Source: Timema cristinae (taxonomy: Eukaryota; Arthropoda; Insecta; Phasmatodea; Timematidae). Taken from it: a stretch of 64,000 nucleotides of DNA. Shown here piece after piece: positions 1 to 10,940 of this stretch. Location of the stretch: contig JBCFYV010000012.1 in the NCBI GenBank assembly GCA_039000515.1, positions 83,802,193 through 83,866,192 on the forward strand. Reading direction: 5' to 3'. The translations under genes were made by a program, and so were the position numbers. The notes beneath the pieces were generated by a model. The model was not told the DNA's origin. It ran no database searches and worked only from the letters and a program-made list of their open reading frames with translations. Each line of letters starts with the position of its first letter. Within the stretch, counting starts at the first letter, position 1.

Positions 1-1
1 G

Positions 2-343
2 AAGCATGAGACTAGGTTAGATGAACGGCTAGAACGCTTGACTAGGAACCATGAGACTGGGTTAGATGAACGGCTAGAACGCTTGACTAGGAACCATGAG
101 ACTGGGTTAGATGAACGGATAGAACGCTTGACTAGGAAGCATGAGACTGGGTTAGATGATCGGATACAACGTTTGACTAGGAGCCATGAGACTGGGTTAG
201 ATGATCGGATAGAACGTTTGACTAGGAGCCATGAGACTGGGTTAGATGATCGGATAGAACGTTTGACTAGGAACCATGAGAACATAGTAGATAAACGCCT
301 AGAACGCTTGATTATGAGCGAAATATCGAGTTTCAGATACTAG
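2..343 (+). CDS. 3' end of an unrecognised ORF built of 15-residue repeats (partial)
   Basis: The frame is open from the left edge of the window to TAG at 341-343. It encodes about six and a half copies of a 15-residue unit of the form LTRxHETGLDxRxER, followed by a non-repeated tail ending SEISSFRY. The unit is charged and could form an amphipathic or coiled-coil helix. Because 45 bp is a multiple of three, a non-coding minisatellite could also stay open by chance. In favour of coding, changes between units are conservative (N/K/S and E/D swaps) and the last unit degenerates into a unique C-terminus. I do not recognise the family. No start codon or upstream exon is visible, and no function is proposed. 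Confidence 0.35.
   Translation, partial: KHETRLDERLERLTRNHETGLDERLERLTRNHETGLDERIERLTRKHETGLDDRIQRLTRSHETGLDDRIERLTRSHETGLDDRIERLTRNHENIVDKRLERLIMSEISSFRY
5..319 (+). repeat. 45-bp minisatellite, about 7 units, running off the left edge
   Basis: The phrase catgagactgggttagatga recurs at 50, 95, 140, 185 and 230, with variants at 5 and 275, an exact 45-bp period. Units differ by a few substitutions and no indels, so the array keeps a single reading frame. Confidence 0.95.
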
Positions 344-939
344 CCATCTGTACTGGAAATGTTAATTTTTCTACACATAAGTTCCCACCCAATAATCAGC
401 AAAGTGTTGTTGGGCCATTACTTCAAATTTTTTACTTACAGCAACTTATTTACCTTAGGGGAATATGTAAACAATTAACAATTTTATTGCAAAGTTTTTC
501 AATGACTTTAAAAAAAATCATTGGTTGAAAAAATGCACGTTAAATATTTTCAAAGACAGCTATCTTGTATCGCTTTATTTAACGTGCATTTTCTAAATAA
601 AGAGATGTACCAGCTAATTGCCTATAAACCTTTGTGCATATTGTTTAACTACCTCCTCGGTGGGATGTCCGTATATTTACTTTAATGGGTTTTGAAAGAC
701 GAAGGTATAATTTATAGTAAATGTTCCCACATCTGCGTGGATGGAGACTTTAAAACCATTCATGAAACACCCCCTCAATAAACAAGGCAAGGCAAATAAA
801 ACCGATATTAAAAAAAATTATTTTAGGCTCTTGAACGAAAGAATGTCTTTTTTTTTGTCTGGTTTATTGGTGACAGGAAGGTAATGGTTAAATTCCCAAC
901 GCAGTGACTTTCATAAATTGTTTTTCACGGTTACTATAC
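344..939. other. AT-rich spacer with a SINE-C 3' end fragment
   Basis: No coding signal is seen. The phrase aacgtgcattttctaaa at 581-597 matches the 3' end of SINE-C read in reverse. An AATAAA at 596-601 falls inside it, so it is a weak candidate poly(A) signal for the ORF ending at 343. Confidence 0.4.
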
Positions 940-1085
940 GCAAATTCAGGCCTCCCTCCTCCAAAATTACACCTTCCTCATCCCCTACCCCATCAAGGTA
1001 AATATGCGGCTACCCCAGATGGAGGAAAGCCTTCCTGACCACTATTCCAAGAAGAAGAAGAAGCTATAACCTTGCTTTGAGCCTA
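940..1085 (+). repeat. SINE-A 3' fragment
   Basis: The order cctccctcctcc, accttcctcatcccctac, aaatatgcggctaccc matches the 3' half of SINE-A. The tRNA-like head is missing. Confidence 0.5.
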
Positions 1086-1090
1086 TCGAC

Positions 1091-1570
1091 AGTAAAGAAG
1101 GACTATATATCAATTAATGATGAGTCAGTTTGCAAGAAGGAAGTTAGACTTCCTGGCCACCTCTATCAGGATAATTATATAATGAGGTTAAGAGCCTCCC
1201 AGTGATTGACACTGACACTGGTATCAGTTCAGTCCCTCTTTGTGACCCAGGTGGGTGGCACGAAGGGGAGATAGCCCCTCCTCCTTCTCGGGTCACTGAC
1301 TCCAACCAGAGGGGGTTGTTATCACACGCGGAACCCGTACACGACACCTGACTTGCTGATAGTAGCATGTGACGCCGCCCGGAGACACAAAGTGCTACTG
1401 TCTATCGTTAGCCATTATTAGTCAGACAGGATTTATCACAATGCTCTCCTAGTGAGCTCCGAATCACTCATAAAGAACCAAATTCTACCCAACTTGAAGA
1501 GTCGACATTAGAAATGTTCACTTGGTAAATTTCAGGATTATTTTTTTAGTTGGAAGATTTAAAACGATGA
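1091..1570. other. Unique spacer, GC-richer in the middle
   Basis: 1144-1380 is GC-richer than its surroundings and holds a 74-codon minus-strand ORF with no recognisable domain and no splice or repeat context. I see nothing else. Confidence 0.3.
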
Positions 1571-1574
1571 TTAG

Positions 1575-1835
1575 GCCTATTAGTGAAACCCACAACAGTG
1601 GACATGCTTACAAAGGCGTTAGTCTCGTCTAGCCCGGTTTTCTGGTGACAAAGAGGTCGAGGTTCAAATTCCCCCTGGATATACCATGTTGGCTTCTCCG
1701 GAATAGTTTCCATTCTCCCTCACGCAAATGAGGGTGCATTTCTTCTCATTTCCACCTCCTTCATCCCTAGCCCTTAATTATAGATATGAGGATAGAGTGG
1801 ATGGGAAGTAAGACGGGAAGCAATTTCTAAATATC
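1575..1835 (+). repeat. SINE-A copy (tRNA-derived)
   Basis: It runs from a head with ggcgttagtctcgtctagcc, through a B-box-like gaggttcaaattcc at about 1660, to ccattctccctcacgcaaat and a tail ending gggaagtaagacgggaag. The same order of blocks recurs at least ten times in the window. Confidence 0.8.
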
Positions 1836-2080
1836 AAAATTATCTCGAGTAAAGGGGTGAGGGAGGATGCGTTAGACAAAATTCCACTGCATTAGCGTGA
1901 AGAATATATCTGTAAAACACATGTGAAGACTCCATCCCTCAGTATACCCAACCGGGATTTGAAATATGACCTCACCATCAACAGCAAGCCAAACGAGACT
2001 TGCACCTCTGTCCACGTGTTCACCGACATGTGTTTCTAGTGTGCTTGACTTAGAATATTTTCCCGCATAACTGGAAGTGG
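1836..2080. other. Unique spacer
   Basis: It contains a 99-codon minus-strand ORF (1872-2171) that runs into the adjacent MITE, so it is not a credible gene. Nothing else is recognised. Confidence 0.3.
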
Positions 2081-2088
2081 GTTCTAAA

Positions 2089-2500
2089 TAGGGATGTGCG
2101 ACATGGCATTTTTCACTTTCAATAGAGTTTATCGAGTTTTTTTCGAGTTGGGGTAATATAAAGCAATACATATTTCATCATAAGTATAAATATAGATTTT
2201 TTGAACATTTTTTCTTTTGCGAAAAATATTATTATCACACGAATTCGAATTTTTAAATACATTTAAAATATAACTGTACATTTTTTAAATTTTACAAATG
2301 AGATATTGAGGGACTTTATTTGTTATAAAATAATATCTTAAAATAGAATATAATTAATTATACTTGGAATTTCCGAGGAAAAAATTTCTAAAACTCCAAG
2401 TACTCAAATTTTTCGAGTTTTGTACAAATCTTGTAGCCAAATTCGAGAAGCTACTAAAACTCAACTCTAATTCGAATTTTCGAGTACTCGCGCACTACTA
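2089..2500. mobile_element. Non-autonomous hAT-type MITE
   Basis: The 412-bp element begins tagggatgtgcga and ends tcgcgcactacta, which are imperfect inverted copies. It is flanked by 8-bp duplications, gttctaaa (2081-2088) and gttttaaa (2501-2508), with one mismatch. Subterminal tcgag/cgaat motifs are inverted between the two halves. An 8-bp target duplication is the hAT signature. No transposase is inside. Confidence 0.8.
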
Positions 2501-2633
2501 GTTTTAAATAATAAGCTTTTCCATTAGCTCTCCAGGTGAAAGCTGTTTTATATCTTACACACTACTCCTTTCACCCCCTTGCCCTTGGATTTAAGTAGTT
2601 AAAGACCATTGAGTTAAAAAGGTTCATGTAGCG

Positions 2634-3112
2634 CAGTGGCTCCTAAAGTTGGTACGTGTCAGGACGTTCGGGGGGACGCGAAAATATTTGAATAGTGGTG
2701 AAAAAAGCTACACATGCCAGCAGTGTGAGATAAAAAGATCAGTCAAAAGTTATGAAGTTAACTCAACGATATGGTGAAGGGCAGTGCAGGTTTTCTTCTC
2801 TAATTGACCTTGAGAAAATGATTTATATTTCAAACGTAAATAAATGTTATATTTATTAATAATGTAATAAATAAATTAAATGTGTCAGTGTTTATTGTAA
2901 CTTTAGTTTTTTGAATGTAGAAATATATGCACTCTGTAGTCAACTTACTAAGACATTGTTTTTAATCCAATTACTAGCCCATTTATTTACAGTTGAAACA
3001 AATAAATCAGAAATAACTATTAATATAGTAATTTAAACATTTTGCAAAAAAAAATTATATGGAAATGGGCTGCCAATGGGAACGCAAGTGAAAAAATTGT
3101 TGAGAACCACTG
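2634..3112. mobile_element. Non-autonomous hAT-type MITE, older copy
   Basis: The left end cagtggctcctaaag and the reverse complement of the right end, cagtggttctcaac, form a hAT-like inverted terminus. The 8-bp flanks atgtagcg and gtgtggtg agree at five positions and differ only by transitions, consistent with a decayed target duplication. Confidence 0.65.
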
Positions 3113-3205
3113 GTGTGGTGGATAAGGGTTGAATCCCGGATTTATGTTTCCGAGTCAAGCACACTGGGCGTGAGACCAGCCTATGTAGTCTATGTCGAGA
3201 TACTA

Positions 3206-3487
3206 TCACAGGATAATTTGTACGTCAGGTTGATAGGTCCTAGAGGGATCACTGTCTGCGAGTCACAGGATATTTTGATACGTCAGGTTGATAGGTCCTA
3301 GAGGGATCACTGTCTGCGAGTCACAGGAATTTGTACGTCAGGTTGATAGGTCCTAGAGGATCACTGTCTGCGAGTCACAGGATATTTTGTACGTCAGGTT
3401 GATAGGACCTAGAGGGATCACTGTCTGTGAGTCACAGGATATTTTGTACGTCAGGTTTATAGGTCCTAGAGGGATCACTGTCTGCGA
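3206..3487 (+). repeat. 57-bp minisatellite, 5 units
   Basis: The word acagga recurs at 3208, 3265, 3323, 3377 and 3434. Each unit contains gtacgtcaggttgatagg and gatcactgtctgcgagtc. Small indels vary the period between 54 and 58. Confidence 0.93.
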
Positions 3488-5500
3488 ATATCACTATGCT
3501 GTGGAAGACACGCGAGTTATATGAGCCGCAGTTACCGATGATCCAATGAGCAACCAATGACAAGCACTTGAGTCGTGAGAACCTATGACAATGGCTGTCA
3601 GCAGTCATAAGGTGGTCGGGAAGCTCATTGTTATCAAGACTAAATCTCTTACCACACGGGAACATTACAACATTATCTGTAGTCGTGACTGGAAGATGGC
3701 GACTAGACAAACAACAAACAGTGTGGTTAGTTTGTATTCCTGATTGAGACAAGCCTTGTTATACAAAACCTTCATTTGATTATGTATTATTAAACATGTA
3801 TGATTATAACCAACCCTAAAGAGAATCGTGCACCGGAACGTTTCTGGAAAAAAACCTTTTTTTTTTTCAACAAAACTGATCATAATTGTATTTTGCTTAA
3901 AAAATTTACCGGAATGTATAGTTTAACTACCTTTAAAAGTTGTTTTAACTGATGAAATTATATGTATAAAATTTTCCAAACCTATTAACTTAAAGCGTTT
4001 GATTTTTTTATATTTGACTTAATTTTTTTTTATAGATTAACGTATAATTATGTCAATATCATCTACCGAATGCTTTCCAAACTATTAACTACTACTACTA
4101 CACATAAATACTACATTTTTATTTAGCAGTTTGTTTTTATTTATTTAAATTTTATCTTATTGTGCCAAGGTTTTAGATGTATTTCATATTAATGGTGGAT
4201 TGGTTATGAACCATTAGATTTTTGATAATTTGCTTTAGGAGGTCGTCTAATAGCTTGACGCACATCTCATCATGTTCATAGTTTTTAAACGTCACTCTGT
4301 ATAAGAAATATTCGCGTGAATCAGACATGCTCGGCTATGGGCGAACATAAAGGTAATTTTAACTAACGTTTTATCTCATCTTAAAACCCAAATGATGATC
4401 CCTCACCTCCGTCTCCAGCACTCGAACACTACCGCCAAGTAGGAGTATATGTTTCATTAAGATCACAGGTCCTGGAAAGATAAGGAAGCTCACCGTGTCT
4501 TATTCTCGCCAAGTTCATCCAATTTGCTTTGCTGGTAAGGTCAATAGTTTTCGAATCCTAGCCGTATAATCTGTTAAGGTTGTGAGGCAGCAACTTGCAG
4601 GTTCAGTCCTTTCAGTATGCTATGCTTCATACATTATTGCAAAACAGATTGAATAGCTTACGACCAAGGCCGTAGTTAGAGAAGGTAACTAAACTATTTC
4701 TTGATTCATGTTTGGCGGAATGGGGGAGGGGTTTTGTGTTTTAATGCATTTAGCGATGTCCAAATGTTTTGATTTAGTAAAAAAAAAGTTTATATAATTT
4801 ATTTATTAAATAAAATATATGTAATATTTTTATCCTACATAAATAACATAATATATGTTTACTATATACATATATTTCATATGTATTATATAAATATAAT
4901 AAATATGATCTACATAGGCCTAATATTTAATAACTTAATTATATTATATATTATATTACTGCAATATTATTGTAGCTAATATTGAGGTGTACAAGATCTC
5001 TTTTATTTCTGTCAGAGAATCAAAATCCTCTCCTGGCCCAGCGAGCCTTGTCTTCTGGAAGGAATGGTTTGCCTCCATTCCAGCGTGGGAGACCATTGTT
5101 CGGATGGGAATCAGTTGGTAGCCTTTGTTTAAGTCATTCATTATTTGTTTTAACTTTTCTTTGTAAGAGTTTAGTATTGGTTCGTGGATTACAGGTAAAG
5201 GTCTCTGATCACCCCACTACTGGTATAGAAAATGATTGAACCAGTGCTCAATATGATTATATTTGAACCCTCCACAGATAAATAAAAGAATGGAACCAGG
5301 GTCCTCTGCAAAGATATACTTGTATTCTTAACAATCCGACCACGGGGACAGAGAAGAATAGAAACAGGATATTCTAAAGCAGTATTTGATTGAAATTTTT
5401 TAGTCAGAATGGATGATACTCACTCAGTACTCATAAAATGGTATGTAAAATTTCAAAACCAACACGTATCTTATATTGTCAAACTAATCTTGATGATATA
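3488..5500. other. AT-rich intergenic DNA
   Basis: Long A/T-rich stretches (3880-4200 and 4740-4980) alternate with unique sequence. Short ORFs on both strands at 3432-3883 and 4956-5239 overlap each other and show no domain. No splice-consistent exon was found. Confidence 0.35.
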
Positions 5501-5504
5501 TTCT

Positions 5505-5645
5505 TTAAATTGAAAAATGACACCTATACACGGGAATCGAGCCTAGGACCTTTGGCTTAGTCCGTCAATGTTCTTACCAGTGAGTTGTATAGGAGTCGTC
5601 CCATGACCAGGGTCATTCTTCATTCATATTTTAAGGAAGATCTTG
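5505..5645 (-). repeat. SINE-E copy, reverse
   Basis: The segment reads ttgaaaaatgacacc, then cgggaatcgagcc (reverse of a B-box-like ggctcgattcccg) and gctta...ccagtgagttg. SINE-E copies lie at 19264, 40374, 41365 and 56283. Confidence 0.6.
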
Positions 5646-6349
5646 ATGATAGTTGCTTTTTAGTCAACAACAAGTAAAAAAATATCCAAGAACAAACTAC
5701 CCGCATAATAACGGCACATTGAGAAGATTGTGAAACACCCTATGAGCACGATAATATTCTCTGCGGTTGTGTTCTGGGCAGCTAACCACGCCGACATCCA
5801 GTTTCACGCTCGTGGCTTGTTGTAAAACCAGAACCTTAAAAATAACGCGGAGCTGCGTAATCACCCTCATGGAACTAAGACGCTTGCGAACACGTTTCAA
5901 GAAAAGGTTCGGTGACCTTAAACTTAAAAGATGTGTATTTTTTATTTATTTTTTTTCCTTAGAGTAGGCTGCAAAGTATCAAAATGCGTCAGGGTATGTT
6001 TACCGGCAGGTTTCATTAAATACTTCGGCTGACTTAATTTAATGGACCCGTCAAACTCGTTGGATGAGAGACGGGCTTCATAGCTGTTGAGATTATCAAG
6101 GGTTGGGGGGAAGAGGAGGATATAGACAAGGTTGGTAGCATCTCGAGAGCTTGACTTCCGTGTTACCGGCAGAGCTAGGGGAAAGAGAGGTTGGTGCTCC
6201 TGACTCCTACATGAGATTTCTACTAAACGGTCGCACTTTGGAGAGTTAACCACAGTGTTGATATCCAGTATCTAATCCAAGTGAATATTGATAAAGAGCT
6301 TTAAAATTCAGACTCTTTGTCTCGTTACTACATAATTTGAATGTTTCAG
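5646..6349. other. Spacer upstream of a candidate exon
   Basis: Overlapping ORFs on opposite strands (67 and 66 codons at 5697-5967; 103 codons minus at 5942-6253) are not recognised. The sequence is somewhat GC-richer at 6040-6250. The 3' boundary is the acceptor-like tgtttcag at 6342-6349. Confidence 0.3.
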
Positions 6350-6523
6350 ACATTAATAATATACTCCTACATTGGAAATAGAGAAAGTACAAAAATCAAT
6401 AATAATATGGATAAAACTGATAACCTCCAGGGGATACTTGAGCGTCTCAAAGAAGTTGCACATACTGAGGTTCTTCAAAGAGTATCTCAAGGTCTGCAGG
6501 GGTATCTAAGTGAAGCTAAGTAA
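6350..6523 (+). CDS. Candidate terminal exon or small ORF, unrecognised
   Basis: A splice-acceptor-like tract ending tttcag at 6349 is followed by an open frame, phase 0, to TAA at 6521-6523. An internal ATG at 6407 could instead start a free 38-residue peptide, MDKTDNLQGILERLKE..., ending GLQGYLSEAK. The peptide is rich in L, E, K and Q with a helix-like spacing and reads more like protein than the neighbouring random ORFs. An AATAAA lies 66 nt after the stop (6589-6594). No further exon could be linked to it. It could be chance; coding is inferred from acceptor, composition and poly(A) signal together. Confidence 0.35.
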   Translation, partial: TLIIYSYIGNRESTKINNNMDKTDNLQGILERLKEVAHTEVLQRVSQGLQGYLSEAK

Positions 6524-6588
6524 TCAATACTGAAATTCAGGTAGGGAACTTTCAGAGGAGATTTGTATATGGTGTGCGGAGTGATAAT

Positions 6589-6594
6589 AATAAA
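6589..6594 (+). promoter_or_regulatory. Candidate poly(A) signal AATAAA
   Basis: A canonical hexamer 66 nt downstream of the stop of the candidate exon ending at 6523. In AT-rich DNA this hexamer is common, so support comes only from position. Confidence 0.25.
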
Positions 6595-6699
6595 TAATAT
6601 ACCGGAGGTATCATGAATTATAGCCTCATTGCGTAAAAGTGGCTACAATTTTAACCAAAGTAAAAATAGAAAATTATTATGGTCACTGGTCATTTTAGA

Positions 6700-6750
6700 C
6701 ACCAGATCTTTACTGCGAACTACAGCTGGTGCCGGTATAAAGATCTGGTG
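6700..6750. repeat. 13-bp perfect inverted repeat (stem-loop)
   Basis: caccagatcttta at 6700-6712 is exactly complementary to taaagatctggtg at 6738-6750, leaving a 25-nt loop. It may be a relic of a small palindromic element; no flanking duplication was found. Confidence 0.6.
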
Positions 6751-7207
6751 ACTGCTCCAGACCCGTAATAAACCACGAGCTCTGTCCCTCCTCATTAGCA
6801 CTGGCTGACAGATGGCTGGCTGGCCAATATGGCACTGCTAACGCAGTACTGCCAACTTGATGGGGCCAACAACAGGTGTTGTCTGTCAGGTGTCAGGCCT
6901 GGGTGGATGGACACTGGTGAGGAAGCTGTAATTATTTTGAATGATGTAACAGGGAAGCAGGGTCTAGGAGGATATATACTGAGAGGAAATATACTCTGAT
7001 TTGTGGGATGCAGATAAATCAACTCCTACGTTTATCAACTAAAAGGTGGTTATTAGTCTACTAGATACTGTGATTCAGCAGAGATAGTTTGGGTGTGGTA
7101 CACTAAGGTGCACTTATATCTGCCTCTTGGTGTTGACGTTCCAGGGTCTAGGAACACCAACAGTGAAGCACCACATTCTGTGAGGAGCATCATAATTATC
7201 ATGTGAA
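6751..7207. other. Unique spacer before the 73-bp array
   Basis: A 75-codon minus-strand ORF at 6795-7022 has no recognisable domain. Nothing else is seen. Confidence 0.3.
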
Positions 7208-8290
7208 CAGAACCATGCTATGTGCGCAGAACCCCACTCTGAGAGCATCAACATGCCTTGTTATCACCAAGTTGTATAAATGTAACCATGCTATGTGCGC
7301 AGCACCCCACTCTGAGAGTATCAACATGCCCTGTTAGCACCATGTCGTATAAATATAACCATGCAATGTGCGCAGTACCCCACTCTGAGAGCATCAACAT
7401 GCCCTGTTAGCACCATGTCGTATAAATATAACCATGCTATGTGCGCAGCAACCCACTTTGAGAGCATCAACATGCCCTGTTATCACCATGTCGTATAAAT
7501 ATAACCATTCTATGTGCGCAGCACCCACTCTGAGAGCATCAACATGCCCTATTAACACCATGTCGTATAAATATAACCATGCTATGTGCGCAGTACCCCA
7601 CTTTGAGAGCATCAACATGCCCTGTTATCACCATGACGTATAAATATAACCATGCTATGTGCGCAGCACCCCACTTTGAGAGCATCAACATGCCCTGTTA
7701 TCATCATGTCGTACAAATATAACCATGCTATGTGCGCAGCAACCCACTCTGCGAGCATCAACATGCCCTATTAGCACCATGTCGTACAAATATAACCATG
7801 CTATGTGCGCAGTACCCCACTCTGAGAGCATCAACATGCCCTGTTATCACCATGACGTATAAATATAACCATGCTATGTGCGCAGCACCCCACTTTGAGA
7901 GCATCAACATGCCCTGTTATCACCATGTCGTACAAATATAACCATGCTATGTGCGCAGCAACCCACTCTGCGAGCATCAACATGCCCTATTAGCACCATG
8001 TCGTACAAATATAACCATTGCTATGTGCGCAGTACCCCACTCTGAGAGCATCAACATGCCCTGTTATCACCATGACGTATAAATATAACCATGCTATGTG
8101 CGCAGCACCCACTTTGAGAGCATCAACATGCCCTGTTATCACCATGTCGTATAAATATAACCATGCTATGTGCGCAGAACCCCACTCTGAGAGCATCAAC
8201 ATGCCCTGTTAGCACCATGTTGTATAAATATAACCATGCTATGTGCGCAGCAACCCACTCTGAGAGCATCAACATGCCATGTGCGCAGCA
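7208..8290 (+). repeat. 73-bp minisatellite, about 15 units
   Basis: The unit contains ccatgctatgtgcgcag, ccccactctgagagc, atcaacatgccctgtta and a TATAAATATAA block. Units are very similar, with few one-base indels, indicating recent homogenisation. Six short ORFs on both strands here are products of the repeat. The last unit is truncated into unique sequence at about 8290. Confidence 0.96.
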
Positions 8291-8344
8291 GGTCCTACTC
8301 CATTCAGTATGGAAAGTTGGCAGGAAGACAAGTTGACAAGTAAT

Positions 8345-8615
8345 CCCAGAAGAACTGCTTTGGTGGTCGAATTGTCTAAGGCGTCACTTAGCTTAGACTA
8401 CCTATGACCGGGAGATCAGGCTTCATAATCTTGGTCAAGTGTACTAAGGGTGGGTTTTTTACAAAATTGTTTTTCACTCTCCCTTCACGGAATTATGGGT
8501 ACTCTTCCTCTCAATTCAACCTTCCTCATCCTTAGCTCATTGGCAAAACATATACATATACATATAACCTGAACTGTAGTAAGACGCGGTGTTAAAAAAT
8601 AAATAAGGCACAGCA
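8345..8615 (+). repeat. SINE-A copy
   Basis: It has a degenerate head, then ttttcactctcccttcacgg, ctctcaattcaaccttcctc and the tail agtaagacgcggtgttaaaa. Confidence 0.75.
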
Positions 8616-8853
8616 GACTTTCATAATTAGTGTTTCTTAATCTGTTTATAGTCGGTTGGAAATTAGAAAAACGATAGCTTAGCGTTCTAACGTTACTAAA
8701 CCTAGTATTAAATATATATAAGTAAAGCTACTGGCATCGTTAGCGAGGAGAACAAAGGGTCATGCCCCCCTAAATAATGTGTCCGACCGGGTACACACTT
8801 AGCACCACCAAAGAAACATTGAAGTTTTTTGTAAATCCATGTTTGAATCAATG

Positions 8854-8854
<1 letters not shown>

Positions 8855-8900
<46 letters not shown>

Positions 8901-8902
8901 AT
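8855..8902. repeat. (TA)n microsatellite
   Basis: Nearly uninterrupted TA dinucleotides with one phase break at 8889-8890. Overlapping ORFs rich in YI and IY are artefacts of this tract. Confidence 0.97.
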
Positions 8903-9086
8903 ACACTGCACGTCTGGGTTACATCATTCGTAGCCCAATTTATGGCAAGATTAGCTATTGAGTATTTATGTACAATTGCCAGAGAGGCCCAAATTTACTA
9001 ATACTACCTCCTTTCCGTGACGGCTCTTTCCATGTCCCGATTAGCTGAGATGAGATGATGGTGACAGTGAGTATGAGGGTGTGGAA

Positions 9087-9873
9087 TAGGGATGGGCTAA
9101 ACCTTGACTTTTCGATATCAGTGATTACCATGACCATGATTGTAAAATATCAGTGATTTTTACCAGTGATTATTCACGGTGACTAGAAGTCACAGTGTTT
9201 TGTCGACATTAACTTTTTCACGGTCGCATTTTGTTGCTGGATCGATATTTACACCAGTCACAGGTCTTTAATATAACAAAGTAATGTTTTGGACCTTAGA
9301 TAGAAATACAGGGTTGCCATCTTTCCAGTCTCTAGAGATTAGTAAATAACATATTTGTTTTTGTTAGACTGAAAAAAAATTATGTTCGGAATCAACGGAC
9401 TAAAAACAAAGACTAACTTTGAGGAATATTACTATATAACATTGCTTTATTAATCTCAATTATAACTGCTGTATAGTATACAATTATTGTGTTTGGATTA
9501 GAAAATAAATTTGAGAAACATACAAAATGTTATTGTATTGAAAAGTTTAAGAAGATAGAGTCTGCCACCACAAAGTAATTTAGTGGAGGCTCTTTTTCAA
9601 AGAATGCTTATTGAAACATGAGAATTAAAGACATAGACCGCTACTGCCCGCACCTGTGTGTCACCATATTGCCAGACGCCAAGCGATCTTTTGTCAGTCA
9701 CGGTCGTAGCTTTCATTCTGGAATGCTCAGCTGTCGCCGTCTGGTGAGAATATCGCTAAATACCTATCACCGACATCTCAATCACTGATACTTTTGAGAT
9801 CCAGTCATTGGAAGTGACGATGATCAAGGAGTAACGGTGAAAAAATCACCCAGTGAAATATCTCCCATCTCTA
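9087..9873. mobile_element. Non-autonomous hAT-type element with perfect 8-bp target duplication
   Basis: The element starts tagggatggg and ends ctcccatctcta, an imperfect inverted pair. The flanks are identical, gtgtggaa at 9079-9086 and 9874-9881. Subterminal atcagtgat/atcactgat motifs repeat in inverted orientation at both ends. The middle 500 bp is AT-rich and holds no transposase. Superfamily is assigned from the 8-bp duplication and the TAGRGATGGG-type end. Confidence 0.88.
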
Positions 9874-9899
9874 GTGTGGAACCAGTGGAAACTCTTAAA

Positions 9900-10040
9900 C
9901 CCAACTTAAGCCTAACTAATCAAACTCTGGTTACCGTTGGGGTAATTCCCCTATAGGGAAAAACACCCACGGTACCAGCCAGGAATCGAACCCGGGAACC
10001 CTAGGCCACGTTGTCAGGTGCACTGGCCACTACATAATGG
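9900..10040 (-). repeat. tRNA-derived SINE fragment, reverse
   Basis: The segment contains ccaggaatcgaacccggg, the reverse of a good B box, followed by the reversed head ending cactggccacta. It resembles a tRNA 3' half but has no complete cloverleaf, so I call it a SINE rather than a tRNA gene. Confidence 0.6.
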
Positions 10041-10177
10041 GGCAGGTTAATGCATAAATGATCAAGGTATATTATTTACATATAATTAGTTTCGTTATAT
10101 TTTTTTGTGTTATTCAGTTGATATAAAAATATTGTTTTTAATTTAAAGTGGTAATAGGTGCTTCCTCCTCCACTTAT

Positions 10178-10203
10178 ACACACACACACACACACACACA
10201 CAC
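10178..10203 (+). repeat. (CA)n microsatellite
   Basis: An uninterrupted tract of 13 CA dinucleotides. Confidence 0.97.
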
Positions 10204-10936
10204 CACCTCTCTTACCGGTATTTAATCCTAGTGACGCATATGAATCAAACCATGTCGAGGCAGGGGTCACTTTGAAAACCGTAAAATAAATTATGTAGTT
10301 TCATTTTGTCAATATTGCCAACTGTAAGTACTGTACATTTATGCTTTTACATGTTTCTTTACATGGCGTCCCGACTATAATCTGGTGTTATTTGATGCTG
10401 CCTACCAAAATAAGATGTATTTATTAACTCCTATAGGGTAAACCATTGGATCTCAGATAGGGTGCATAGGTATTCTGATGTGCCGCAATGGTGTACTAGG
10501 GGGAAGGGGGGGGGGGGGAAATATGGCAACATTGTTAATAAAGTCCACAAGAACTGCACCAAATAAATATTTTGGTTCAGTTAAAATCTACATATTTTAT
10601 TTGAAACGTGAAGCGATTCCTTTCGACAGTGATTCCCGAAATTCTACCCAAACAATTTTTAACAATTCTTTTGAAAATAAATTAATATACACTGTGAATA
10701 TGTCAAAAAAAATGTGTTAAAAATAATATTCAAAGGGTTAGCCACAATTTCAGAAAATGACACTTTCTTTCAACATAAACTTCTCGAGTTCTACCAAACC
10801 AGATTAAAAAAAAAATATTTATACAAAAGAACTTACTTTGAGGATTATCATTTCAAAGACTCAATCTAATTTAAAGACTCGTTAATTTAGTATTCGCCCA
10901 ATCTATTTTTAATCTAGTTATTTATTAAGGATTTCC
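10204..10936. other. AT-rich spacer with a poly(G) run
   Basis: A G-rich run occupies about 10499-10519 and interrupts otherwise AT-rich sequence. The 80-codon ORF across it has no recognisable content. Confidence 0.35.
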
Positions 10937-10940
10937 TTAA

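Noticed and set aside
7208..8290. CRISPR-like regular repeat
   Set aside because: Units are directly adjacent with no unique spacers, and the DNA is eukaryotic; it is a minisatellite.
8708..9001. ORFs rich in Tyr-Ile repeats
   Set aside because: They are translations of a (TA)n microsatellite.
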